Assembly (NCBI GenBank): GCA_019055375.1
Contig: JAHQIW010006092.1
Span: 186,001 to 250,000, forward strand
From: Parelaphostrongylus tenuis
Lineage: Eukaryota > Nematoda > Chromadorea > Rhabditida > Metastrongylidae
DNA: 64,000 nucleotides
Direction of reading: 5' to 3'
The notes under the pieces were generated by a model. The model ran no database searches and was not told where the DNA came from. It saw only the letters and a program-made list of their open reading frames with translations. Position numbers and translations under genes: made by a program. Positions within the stretch are counted from its first letter, which is position 1. Each line of letters opens with the position of its first letter. Of the stretch, positions 1 to 11,869 are shown piece after piece.

Positions 1-275
1 TTCGTGTGGAGCGCTTTACATCTCGAAAAATCCAGTCGTTAACGGCTCTCGTTCATCGATTGTCGTTGAAGCGCATAACGTGTCCGGCCCACTTTATTTT
101 CGATATCCTGGCGTGTTAGAACGGCATCTTTAACCTTCGATCGATGGCGTAAGTCAGAACTTCGGATTCTTTTTCTCATTTGTGAGATAAGGAATACTCT
201 TCGCATAAGGCTCTCGACTACGTGTTCAATAACTCAAGTAATCTATCATGTTGCTTACTAGTGACCAGATTTCCC
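1..275 (-). mobile_element. RTE-like non-LTR retrotransposon, 3' remnant
   Basis: This stretch parallels the 3' end of the RTE copy at about 19,490-19,760 over most of its length: both carry the blocks around 'ccagtcgctaacggc', 'ttgtcgttgaagcgcat' and 'aacttcggat'. Read on the minus strand it is the C-terminal end of the reverse-transcriptase ORF, here full of indels. The fragment continues off the left edge of the window. Seen directly as a repeat; the RTE assignment rests on the better copies inside this window. Confidence 0.7.
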
Positions 276-2089
276 TCCTACACTGCAATAAGCGGTCTTT
301 TAAGAAAACAGGCACACTATTGGAATCACCGAAACTTACTCGATCGAATGCGTACTAATAGTCTAAGAGAAGAGTCCTCGTGCGAGATAAAGCGCGATAA
401 CGCGCGACGCGTGTGAAAAGCAATTTTATCTCGAGTGCTACAGCGCTGTAAGAAGGTCTTTCGAAAAAAAAATATTTTCCAATTTTTAAAGATTTGAGCG
501 TTCGAATAATTTCTTTTTCAAAATTCCCTGCTCGATAATGGATATAATCCCAAACAACTGTCTGACTTGATATGCTATGTCAATGCAGATGTTTCTCTAT
601 TTAAGTCGGTGTTAAGGTGGGTAAGATTGTCTTTAGTACTGACAGAGTGCAGATGTTGTTGGAAATTAGTTGCGCTGTGTAATAACGTCATCAATGTGGT
701 TATGATGGTTTTTTGTCGTGTATTCTCATTATGGACTTGACCGAGACCTGTTTCTTTCCAATACTTTTTCAACTCAGCACAATTTCGTTTTGTCACAAAT
801 TTCTCGTTTGACTGTAAATTTCTAAGAAAAACGAATAAAGTGCACATAAATAGATTACCGTTTATCAGTTACTGTATTCAAAAGTACACGTATTAGACAT
901 GAAGGTTCGAAACATTCTACCGTATGCTGCCGTAATCTTGTCGAAGAGCACCTCACGATTCGGTTATAACTGCTCATAGCAATAATGACAATACAGTATA
1001 TGCAAGTTGGTGATATGTAGTTGACAGAGTAGATACGAAGTTGTGCGGTTATCTAGAATATTGGAGGAGACGCAGTCAGTTCACGAAATCAGCGGACCAT
1101 TGCAGAGACGAACATCAACGGGCCATTGCCCAGAAGAAATCAGTCTCCTTTGAACCCTTCACTCACTATATATTGACAAAAAAAGTCTCTCCAAGGGAAA
1201 ACACAAGCCTTGTCGTGGATAACAAGTGCGAGCATAAAGGATCACTGGTTAACAACCACATTGGTAAAGAACCTTTACTGTGATGATAAGAAACATGAAG
1301 CGCTACAAAACCCACACTTCAATGGTATTGCAACAGAGCAGCTTTTATCATGTTTACTTGAAAGCGATTTAACCACGCATAAGATTAGCTTGCAGTATAA
1401 CTTTTTGTGAAAGCCTACACTGAAATTATAAGAAGATTCACTTGAGATAACAACATTTACAACAAGTAAGAGTTTAATACAGGAAATGCACAATAAAAAA
1501 GAAATAGTAATTATTTGGGGAGAAGTCACTATATAGTATATATATGCTGAAGAAAACCATTTCTCTGGAACGCAGCAGATGAAATAAGTTGAATTTCCAA
1601 CTGTGATCAGAGGATCTTTGGCCATTTCATGTGCGGCTGCCTGGGCAGCCACTTCTGCTGGAACGATGATCGATAGACCTTGCACCGGTTTTACGACGTC
1701 GCGCCAGCTCACGTGGTTGCTTTAACCAGTGGCACGTGATATGGCCAGAGACCCCCTTGATCTGAGATGGGAATTCAACGCAGTTTACCCGCTGCGTTTC
1801 AGAAAGACGGTCCTTTTAGGATGTAAGCACATCGTGCAAGTCAGAAGCGATTTTGCTGTCGAATGGCACTAATAATCCAAAGAAAGAGCTCTGTCCAACA
1901 AGAAACATCTGAGAAAGAGTTTTGTGTGTATCTTACAGCGTTATAAAAGTGTGCTTCAAAAACTGGCCCACGTGGGACTATAGCCAGAAATCTAAGTTTT
2001 AGAATGTTACTAACAGTCCTATGAAAACTCATTCTCCAGCAAATGAGGTCGTCTTTTCATTTGTCCCCTTATGATTAGAAAACCTCAAT

Positions 2090-3400
2090 TCCATTACATA
2101 ATATTGAAGAAGGTCCGAGTGGAGTTGGTCTTCAAACTATATTTTCGTTTGATATAATTCGCCGCATGATTCTTAGAGAGATTCTTTGTGTCATTGGTCA
2201 GTTATAAGTGAGTGAAGAGTTCAAAGGAGGCTGATTTCTTTTAAGCAATGGTCCGCTGATGTACGCCTCTGCATTGGTCCACTGATTCCGTGAAGGCTGA
2301 TTTGGCTTTTTCAAAAACTGGCGACGTGAGGGTGTAGCCTGAAGTCTCAGCTTTTGAATGGTTACTAGCACTCTTACAAGAAGTCCTCCACCGCGAGTGA
2401 GGCTGGTTTTTCATTTGTCCCGCTCAAATCAGAAAGAGCCAAAATTTGGATTTTAAGCATACTTCATCGCTACGAAAAAACTGAATTTACTGAAGTGAGT
2501 TCTATAAGCGGGTTTTTCGCTAAACGGAAAGCCGGTGTCCTAAACATTTATACTTTCAAAAAGGCTGCATATCTGGGAAGTTTAGAATATAAGTTGCCTG
2601 GATCCTTGCATGTGAGCATAATGTCACTTGATTACCTGCGTGATTTGCTCTAGACATAGAAATGAAGAATCATTTCCGTATTCAGCACTCTGTTTCAACC
2701 CCTTAAAAGAAATGTGTTTCGTAATTAAGCATAGAGTTCTAGAAGTTATTCGATAGCTTAACTCACGTAAATTTCAATGATTTATTATTTTCGAGATAGT
2801 CTATTTATTACGATGTTACAGTAAAGCAAGATTATGTTTCGCACTCGAGCATTTTCGTTGGGTAAAGCTTTTCCCTAAGAATTACAATATACAATCACTA
2901 GCTCAAACCTCAGCAATTTCATTTGTGTGAATTCAATGATGGAATCAGTCTCATAAATAAAATTTGTCGTTGCGCTGTAACAGCGAAGAGAGGATTAGGA
3001 TTCGCGAATATGGATCATTTTTATTTTCCGCACACTGATTCGAGCTCTTGGGGAAATTTTGTTTTTCGATTCGCCCAGAATTTCAGCAGCCTTTTAATAG
3101 CTTATGTCTTGAACATTTTGAGAATCTATTTGATTTTTCAAATGGCCTTTTTATTGCGCTGCAACAGCGAAAATAAAACCATGTTCAAGCATGCTCACTC
3201 AAGCATTTCTCTATGGAAAAAAATTTTTCCTTCAGATTTCTATAATCATTCGTTAGCCTGAATTTTGGCAAATGCAACCAATTACTTAGTTTTTGAGAAA
3301 GACTGCTAATTGCACTGTAGAAGTCAGAAAGTACTGGGTTTCGCATTCGTCGAGCATTCATTGCTCCGCTATACAGATGAGATCGATAGCGTAGCATGAG
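2090..3400. repeat. cluster of decayed copies of dispersed repeat family 1
   Basis: Several broken copies of a family recurring throughout the window. Recognisable blocks are 'ttatgtttcgcactcgagc' near 2,832, 'gcgctgtaacagcgaa' near 2,971 and 'gcgctgcaacagcgaaaat' near 3,157. The family alternates a 'cattcgatagcttgaatctc' block, a 'gcgctgtaacagcg' block and a 'tatgtttcgcacgcg' block, in both orientations. No coding capacity is seen. Confidence 0.6.
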
Positions 3401-4417
3401 TTGGAAAGAGCTTCCAAAAAATAAAGTACACCAAAATTTTTCGTGATTTGAGCTATCGAAAGATCACCAAAGTTCTTAAAAAGGTCAGAAACATGTTTCT
3501 CTCAAGGGGCCGAAACATGATGCGTATAACGAAATAGGAGCGAAATGAATCATGAACGTGAGTGAAGTACGGATAAACATAAATAATATTAAAGCGTGAA
3601 ATTGCTTATTGAAAATGCGAACTCTGGTTTTTTTGGAAGAATTTGTCTCCCCTTCAGAAATGTGGCGTTCTGGAAAAAGCGTTGGCATTAAAACCGGATT
3701 GCAGCGATGAGGCGATATTCATGCAGATTATAAGCGAATTGAAAGAGAGTTTCCATCCAAAAGACAATGGAACAAAGTCTCCTCTACAACTCCATAAAAG
3801 TCTCACTCCTAAAGTTCACTATTAATTGGAAAGATTTTTCGAATTGTCGATGAAATGGCATCGCATTGCAATGTGCATTGTCATTTTTGACGAGCAGTTC
3901 GTTGTTTTATGATTGTTTTGGCATGTTCCAAGTAAGTACAGCCTCACCAAAGTTTCTTCTACCACATCTTCTCTTTTGATGCCGATTAAATCCACTTCAG
4001 TAATGATAAGAATCCGAATTTCATTGCGAAACTACCACATTGTCATTAGGCGACCTGCACTCGCAGTGCCATCGCGCGGTCTCGACACCTGCCGCGTTGA
4101 AGTCAACGTGGAACCCAGGAGGTTAACAATAAAAATCCTGCTCTTATTTTTTGAAGCACACTTTTTTCAAAAATACAAAACCACTTTTTTATTTTGGAGA
4201 AGGAATTGAAAAATGACTTGCGGAACTTTGGTTCAACGAACCAAAAAACAAGTGTCAATATGCCGGAGAAATGCGGACAGATTTATGTGACTTCCTCCGC
4301 ACTTGTTGATAGTTCCAGAGAACACTTACAACTACGGAGATTGGTCCATGATGCAAAATTCAGGAACAAATGAGAATAGTGATGATATAAAAAAATTAAA
4401 TTTCTTAGTTTTAATTG

Positions 4418-4745
4418 ATTTCACTTTTAGTTGTGCATTCCTTCAAAAGGAGCAATAACGTCATCTTACGTCGTCTAACTTAATAAACAAAAACTCCTTA
4501 TCTAACCGATATTTTGCAGTGATATGATTTCATTTTTAGTTGTGCATTCCTTCAAAAAGAGCAATAACACCATCTTACGTCGTCTAACGTAATAAACAAA
4601 AACTCCTAATTCAACCGATATTTTGCAGTGATATGTTTTCACTTTTAGTTGTGCTTTCCTTCAAAGGAGCAATAACGCCATCTTACGTCGTCTAACGTAA
4701 TAAACAAAAACTCCTTATTTAACCGATATTTTGCAGTGATATGAT
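4418..4745. repeat. three-copy tandem repeat, period 109 bp
   Basis: Three head-to-tail copies of a 109-bp unit. The marker 'ttgtgcattcc' (or 'ttgtgctttcc') starts at 4,431, 4,540 and 4,649, exactly 109 bp apart each time. Each unit also carries 'cttacgtcgtctaac', 'aataaacaaaaactcct' and 'attttgcagtgatatg'. The copies differ at only a few positions, so the array is young. No function is apparent. Confidence 0.9.
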
Positions 4746-4899
4746 GTTCTAACTACAAATCCAATAATGTTGAAAGAAATGCAAAAATGTGAACCTTGGG
4801 AGGGAGTTGAGCCCGTGTCTCACCTTTCTGGTGGCATTAGTAACCACTGTACTACCGGAAACGGAAATGGCACCATATATTGCAGAAAGTAATGACATG

Positions 4900-5000
4900 G
4901 CAGGAGTTTTGATAGTGCAGTGGATAGTACGCTCCCCTGATAAGAGGATGCGGGTTTCAAAGTGGTGCAGATCACTCAACATTATTGAAAAGGTTTTTCG
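4900..5000 (+). repeat. tRNA-derived SINE fragment
   Basis: A tRNA-like head (GTGCAGTGGATAGTACGCTC, then a B-box-like 'gatgcgggtttcaaagtgg') is followed by 'gcagatcactcaacatta'. That tail recurs after other tRNA-like heads near 24,905, 31,580 and 43,005. It is too degraded to be a functional tRNA. Confidence 0.5.
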
Positions 5001-5049
5001 TGATACTCTTGGAAGCGCTGCTTGCAAACTACCTGTTTCCATCACGTTG

Positions 5050-6080
5050 TACTTTGCCTAGTTGTAAGATGTTAACAAACAGATTTCATGAAGAATGACT
5101 AGTGACTAGTATGAGGAATTTTTGATTGTTCAACACTACTGGGATCAACGTTCGAATAAAACAATAAGGTAAAAAGCCGCTAATACTTCATAAAGGGATT
5201 ATGATATGCAAAATTGTAGATGGCTAACGGATAGATCACAGTAAGTAGAACACTAGCCAGATAGTGGTTTTGTACTGGTGATGAAGCTTTTCTGTGGGTT
5301 ATTCTAGAAAAGATCAGAAGTGAGCGCAAATCCTGGACATACAAGAAAAAAGGTCATTTCCCGAAGTGAATGAACTGTGTGCAGCGAATGAAATCAAAGT
5401 CACTTGCTCCGCTAACCGTCGACAAGATATTTATTCTTTCAAAAGTTTCAGAACTGAATTGAATTGCAGTGCCATATTCTTGTCAAGGGAGAGAATTCAA
5501 AAGCTTCACTAATAAGATATTCCGTGTTGATCAATCCTCCAGCGGGGGGTCCTGCATTTTACGCATTCGACTCTATTAGAAATTATAGAGATTATTTACT
5601 CTAATGTTAACCTATGAAATGATCAGCAACGAATTGATGCTGGAGTAATTCAGACTTTTCGTTCTCTTAGACCAATCTGGTAGCAATTTGCCATAATCCA
5701 AAGGATAAATGTCTGATTACAACAGGTTGCAGAATCGCACGGACAACTCTTGTGTATTGTAGAGCATCTCTACGCATTGTATTACGCGAACAACAGGATA
5801 ATTTGAAAGGATTAAACAAACTGCTATGCTTGTTTAGTGTTCCAATTGAACGCTTCCATTTTTTTTATTAAACTTGTTAGTGTAATTTTGGGGATAAAGA
5901 ATTCGTCGCAATCGCAAAATACACGGTAGAAAAACTCATTTCAAATTGACATAATTTTTTAGATAGCAATAAAATCATCAGAATATTGGCAATGCCTTCA
6001 TTGGAACCATATTAACTCATCATTTGACCATGATCCTCAATGGATCGTTACCCGTTCACCGGAGCATTTATATGATCAGG
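5050..6080. other. no gene seen
   Basis: About 1 kb of AT-rich sequence with no open frame that looks coding, no recognisable repeat and no RNA gene that I can identify. Confidence 0.4.
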
Positions 6081-6087
6081 ACAATTT

Positions 6088-6163
6088 CTCTTTCCTTCTT
6101 CTTCTTCTTCTTCTTCTTTATCTTCATAATCATCATCTTCTCCTTCTCTCTCTCTCTCTCTCC

Positions 6164-6195
<32 letters not shown>

Positions 6196-6198
6196 TCC
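6088..6198. repeat. TTC/CT microsatellite
   Basis: Uninterrupted pyrimidine tract on the plus strand: a (TTC)n run followed by (CT)n blocks. The apparent Phe/Ser-rich or Arg/Glu/Lys-rich translations across it are artefacts of the repeat. Confidence 0.9.
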
Positions 6199-6720
6199 TT
6201 GCATAATTCTTAATAATAGTCTTTGATGGGATATAATGACAACGGTCAAGCTGCAATGAATGACTGTATCAAGAGAAGTTGCTAGGCGGTGAAGTGATGG
6301 TTAAATGCTGATGCTAATACAAAGAGAAATCAAGCAAACGACGAAGAATTTTCGATGCTCCTGTGCGTGCGACGGATTAGTCAAAGAGAAAAGTTGCAAA
6401 AATTCTTTGAGCCCTTGAGAGAACAGATAACTACTCAGGCTAACCTTCGATCATGAAATGTAAAGCGAGCAGCAATGGAAAACGTGACATGAACATCTAA
6501 ACACCATGATAGCGGATCACGGCATCCAGGAATCAATGAGAATGGTCTTGAAACTGGTTACCTCTAAACGGGGTTCAGGTCACACATGATATCATCATAT
6601 TCCATAGAAGAAAGAAATACGAAAGAAAGAATATCTTATAGACGAAGACGAACCGGAAACACTTAATACATCCAGCAGGTGCTTTTACTCGCATATATAG
6701 AAATTATCAGTATGCATTTT

Positions 6721-6873
6721 CCCTCTTTTGAATCCCCATTTTCCTTTCTTACTCTCTCCTTTCCTTCGTCCCTTCCTTTTACTCTTCTTCGCTTTCTGTC
6801 TCTCCTGCTCTTTCTCTCTCTCTCTCTGTCCCTCTCTCTCTTTTTCTCTCGCCCTATCTCTCTCTTCCTCGCA
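6721..6873. repeat. CT-rich microsatellite
   Basis: Second pyrimidine-rich tract, mostly (CT)n with TTCC interruptions, about 0.5 kb from the first. It yields spurious low-complexity reading frames on both strands. Confidence 0.85.
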
Positions 6874-7240
6874 TTTGCCCCATTTATAACAGATGAATAG
6901 TTTTCATTATTGACTAAGGTATTCAAATAAGCCCTAGTCACATTTAGGTCGAGTTTTCAACACTTCTTCCATTCGCTTCGAATTCTGATAGGCCACATCG
7001 ATGCAGGTGGTCGGTGGCGGTGATGTATTCTAGTGTCTCTAGCATTTACTTAGGTAGTCTCAAGGAACGAAGACGTTGTGAATATAGGGGAAAATAATGG
7101 ATTCTACGAAAATGTCCATTCCAAAAATTATCATCCTGAAACCAATAGCCAGTGGGAAACTAAAATCTGCATATTCATACTCTGAAGCTGATAATGGTGA
7201 CAGCTCCGTTTGAAAATGAAGACTACTTTAAGAGATTCAC

Positions 7241-7276
7241 CTATATATAATATATATATAATATATCTATATATAT

Positions 7277-7318
<42 letters not shown>

Positions 7319-7340
7319 TATATATATATACGTATACATC
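7241..7340. repeat. (TA)n microsatellite
   Basis: About 100 bp of nearly pure TA dinucleotides, able to form a long cruciform. No gene is adjacent. Confidence 0.9.
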
Positions 7341-7950
7341 ATCCTCTACCCTGGATATCCTAGAGATCCTCTTACTAAATAAATAACATGAGTTATCGCC
7401 AACATCGTCGCTACCGGATTGTAGTACCCAACAAAAACACTGTTCGTTTCATACTGTTACACTAGCAGTTTAAGTGGATGATGTTACACTAGATGGATGG
7501 ATGGATGGATAGTGGATGCAAGCTTTTTTTCCATCCACTATATCAGTATTTTTGCTGATTTGTTTAACAGCGCAGAGCGTTGTCTTTCTACACATTTTGT
7601 AAGCTTTTGATAGTTCATTGAAAGTAAATTAGCTTCTTTCTGATGGGGAAAGAACAAATGAAAAACCGATCTCGTTCCCTGGAGAGTAACTTTTCATAGG
7701 AGTGTTAGTAAGCATTCAAAAGCTGAGACCGACAGCCACATGTATTGGTTTTCCAAAACATACCGTTATAATGCTGTGGCATCGAGATCAAAAATTATGT
7801 TCTATACTCGCCTTTTGCCTTCATTTTTATTACGAGTATAATTCGCTGGAAGCCAAAGAGCATATCAAGGCGTTGAAAAATTTTCGTGGTATCTCACTTA
7901 AATGTTTTATCTGTAGTTTCTTTCAAAGTGTAAGAAAATTCGCAATCGAT

Positions 7951-8000
<50 letters not shown>

Positions 8001-8001
8001 C
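7951..8001. repeat. (TA)n microsatellite
   Basis: About 50 bp of TA dinucleotides inside decayed dispersed-repeat sequence. Confidence 0.9.
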
Positions 8002-9654
8002 AATCTCCCATCTCGTTCTGCCCTGTCACGGCTTTCGCCTTGTCGGATAGCCGATAAATAACCTTGCCAAAAATGTAAAACTCGATCGTATTTCTCCTGT
8101 TAAATTGTATTTCCATAAAATATGCACATTGCCAGAATCACGAAACATTACGCTATAACATATTTACTTGCCATCAAATGCCTAGAGAAAGAGCTTTGTC
8201 CGGCAAGGTTTGAAGCACAAATTGAAAAACCAAAGAAGATTGAAAGATTAGAAGGGCTTTTTGGTAAGGCAAACGCATTTTTGAGTTTTTTGAAGCTTGC
8301 GCCATAGTTTGAGTACTAGCACTCTAGAGAAAGAGTTTTACCAGCGAATTATAAGAGAGATAAAAGAAGAAACTCATGGTTTTACAAACATGAGTTCATT
8401 TTGAATGTTAAACTACTATGAAGGGTGTTTTCATGAACCGGCGATGTGGGGCTGTAGCTTCCAGTTTCGGCTTTCGAATATTTACTAACATTACTATGAA
8501 GATTTCTTCTCCACAAAATCAGATCGGTTCTCATTTGTTCCCTCCTATTCAGAAAGAACCTAACTTGATGCATCAGGATCAGGCCAGAAAAGCTATTCGT
8601 TGTTATATAACAGCTTTTCGAAGAGGTGTCTCATTGATTTCTAAAAAGGGCTTAACATTAGCAAAGTGCGTAGTCGTCGATATGAGATAACGCATCATAG
8701 AAATCAACGTCTGTTGTATGATGCATACAAGGAAGTTACTATCTTAAACCAGTTCTCGTCAAAACAGTAGTACCATGCAGTTGTGATAAAGAATAATAGA
8801 GTACGGAAACGCCGAATGAACCATCTGGGAGGTAAGAATTTACATTAGGTGCGATTCTTAATACAATATTAGGAAATTGAGGAATCGCTGCTGTTGCAAA
8901 GCTGCTATGACGTGATTAGAGAAAATTTTGACCAGACTAAGAGATTTAATGAGGCACTGCTCGATTTGTCGGCAACGTAAGTATCAGGCATTTTCGGCAT
9001 CAGTAGGTTGTTATTATTTCCTCGCCCGATTTTTGAATTTTCAAAAGAAAGTAACACTTGCATAGCTGACTGCTCGTTGCACATTGTATTCAAAATCACT
9101 TCTTATCCCTGAAAGGTCTTAACAGTCTGCCACATAATACCGTAATCTCGTCGTCAATGTAGTGATCACTTCACTCACAAACCATTATCTCTTTGAGGAA
9201 AATCAGAAACTGCTTCCCACCTTTTTTGCTGCTATGGGGTACCAGCTGATTTAATGCATTCAGTTTGCACAAAGAATCACCACATTTTACCATGTGAATA
9301 CTAGTAATAGCGGTATTTGATTCGCTTCCTCGCAATTACCCACCGAAAGATCTTCGAACACTTTGGCTGCTAATCCAGCTTTTGCTTGAAGATTTCAGCT
9401 TATCCATGAATGTCGTAGAATGCTGGTTGAATCAAATCTCCTTATTATGAGGATAGCCAAGCTAAGGCAGTTCCACGTGACTAAAGTGTTGGGGAGGTGG
9501 TTGGTTCACTTAGTTTCATGACATCTGCACCACCAACTATTCGGTCACAGCCTCTCACCTTTCGCTCCTATAAAGTTGCGCCCAACTTTAATCATCATCG
9601 CGCATCTATATCAGGGCACATCCAGGCAACCTCGGATAAGCTCGATCGCTGTAA

Positions 9655-10050
9655 CGGTCTATACAAAACCTCGCTAGATTTGATAACATTTTTAAAGTCC
9701 TTCGCGAGGTCCGTTATGGCACCTCTAGTTCTAGACGTGCGTTTCGGCTTATTCTAGGAAGCCTCATCAGTAGCACGTGCCTTTGGGCTTGACCAGTCCC
9801 GTACATATAAGGGTATCGAGCCGAACGTCTTACCCTGCACCTAGAGTTGAAAGATAAATCGACATGCAGCAGCGTTTTACCATCAATCGCTCATAGCTGA
9901 TAAAACATATAATGCCACTCTTTTCCTGTCGACCGTTGTTGAGACCCTGCTCAAAATACTATAATCAGATAACGTATTTTGAGCCTTTCATGGGGTTGTT
10001 ATGGCGCCTCCAGTGCAAGACGTACATTTCAGCTTTTTCTAGCAAGTAGG
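9655..10050. mobile_element. remnants of fold-back element family 2
   Basis: Two blocks in the same orientation (about 9,700-9,800 and 9,980-10,050) carry 'gaggtccgttatggcacct' or a variant, then a 'gcgtttcggctt' type block; the first also has 'cctcatcagtagcacgtgcc'. The same blocks form the inverted arms of the elements at 25,000-25,385 and 36,065-36,680. Here the palindrome is lost and only arm fragments remain. Confidence 0.6.
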
Positions 10051-10639
10051 ACTTCCTTAGATTATTGAACTAACACGAGGTCAACAAAACTACTATCTAA
10101 AAACTCAATTCGACTAGCATTTCGCAACGTTATCACGTTCTCAAGAGCCGGATCGACTTAAGTCAGTAGTCCAGATATTCATACTCGTAATATGTGCTCT
10201 TCGTTGGCGCATCGACGCATTGTTTGACATATCATCATTGATGCATATAATTGTTCTATGAGCTCCCTTTTTTATCCTGGTACGAGGTTGTTAACATATG
10301 TCTTGATGTTCGGTGGACAACTTTCGTCAACTTTGCCTTCTTCAGTGTAGCAACGGTTTCATGGATCCGTCGCTACCTCTTTATCATGACGGAAACGTCG
10401 ACGTTCCCGCTGTTCAACATTTCCAATCACTTTTAGTAACTAGTGACGTGAGTTATAGCAGTTCATGATAGGAAATGTCTCTACTGTGTTACCTAAATAT
10501 CATTGTTGTTTCGCTCTTGCTTCACTGTCAGATAATTCTCAGCGTGTTCTCTAAGACATTTTCAGCGGAGCGTCCACTTCTGGGCGTAGTTAACTCAAAT
10601 GGATTATGTTTGGTACGGCACCTGGGGCAGGGGATCCAG

Positions 10640-10830
10640 CCCTATATATAATCACCCCATATTGACGTCACGCGGCAGTCGTCTGGCAGTCAGTTCTCGG
10701 CCCTTACACTCACTTCATACTTAGTCACTCACGGGCCCACGGTCGGTGCTAACTTCGTCAGGGCCAACTTAGCAACTTCCTATGGGCTTCGCCTTTAGTC
10801 CTACCCAGAGTTGAAAAAAAAAACTATTTC
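10640..10830 (+). promoter_or_regulatory. promoter-like block (TATA plus CRE palindrome), possible solo LTR
   Basis: A locally GC-rich block contains a TATA-like 'cctatatataatc' at 10,641 and a perfect cAMP-response-element palindrome, TGACGTCA, at 10,663-10,670. CA-rich direct repeats such as 'ggcagtcgtctggcagtcag' and 'cactcacttcatac' follow. No open frame starts downstream. This layout resembles an LTR promoter, but no matching second LTR or target duplication was found, so the call is tentative. Confidence 0.25.
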
Positions 10831-10859
10831 ATGCTTGTAAGCGTTCTTGCCATCCTTCG

Positions 10860-11600
10860 AAACTCATTTCGTTACGCCTCTTCAACCCACGATCCTTTTC
10901 TCCCTATTCGAACCTATTCTCAGCCCCAGAGAAAACGCCTTTTTGGCTTTCTCAGAGATTATGGTGTCATTCGATAGCTGAAATTTTTTAAGAACCGTAA
11001 TAGTGTATTTTATCTCTAAAAAAGCCTGCTTACTGCGATGTGGGTGTGTGAAAATGAAATTATGTTCCACGTTCAAGTACTTCACACTGGATAAATCTTT
11101 TGCCCTAGACTATCAGTACTCACTCGATAGCTTGAATCTCGACAATTTGATGGTGCTCTTGGTTTTTTGAAAAGACCCTGGAAAGACGCGCTATAATACT
11201 AGAGATAAAATTGCATTTTACACACAGCGCGCATTCTTTGCTCAAATTTGTGAATGGAATTTCGCGACAATGGTAGAAGCCATCGGGCTTTCGGAATATT
11301 GCAACACTCTAGCTGACAAGGAATGAGCGTCAAGTGCGAAACATAATCTTCTTCTTGTTACAACAACGCACTCAGAAGTCTGTGATAAAAACTAAACATA
11401 CCATTGGAATCATTGAAATTTGTACTATCAAATGGTTATCGAAAGTCTAGAAGAAAATTAGTCTTGAGCGAATACTGATCGAATGTGAACTATAACTTTA
11501 TTCACACTGCTAGAACACATAAATAATTATTTCCAAAAAACCAAGAACACCGCTGAAATTCCCGAAAGCTAAGCTATTCAATAACTAGTGAAACTACAGA
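10860..11600. repeat. dispersed repeat family 1 cluster
   Basis: Decayed copies of the family also seen at 2.1-3.4 kb. Markers are 'gaaattatgttccacg' near 11,056, 'actcgatagcttgaatctcg' near 11,130 and 'gcgctataatactagag' near 11,189. No coding potential is seen. Confidence 0.55.
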
Positions 11601-11869
11601 AAAAAAAAGCAAAAAAACAAGTTTTCGTCAAGGTGCGAGAGGGAAAAAGTACCATTTTTTCATCTCTACTTTCGCTTTTGATTTCGGCTTTAGCGTCATC
11701 TCCGAGTCATTTAATAGAAAATCCGATTGAATGATTTGCCACCGTATAGAACTCCCTCGAAATCGAGATTGTGATAGCCTAAAAGTCTTTGTAGGCTTAG
11801 TTAGGAATCCAAGAAGAACCAGACTGCACAACCTGTGAAAAGTCAGCCTCAGCACCCTCGTTCACTGGG

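Noticed and set aside
1580..1712. Minus-strand coding-like segment (VPAEVAAQAAAHEMAKDP)
   Set aside because: It reads smoothly for about 45 codons, but I found no family match, no supporting splice sites and no neighbouring exons. Left as a possible gene relic.
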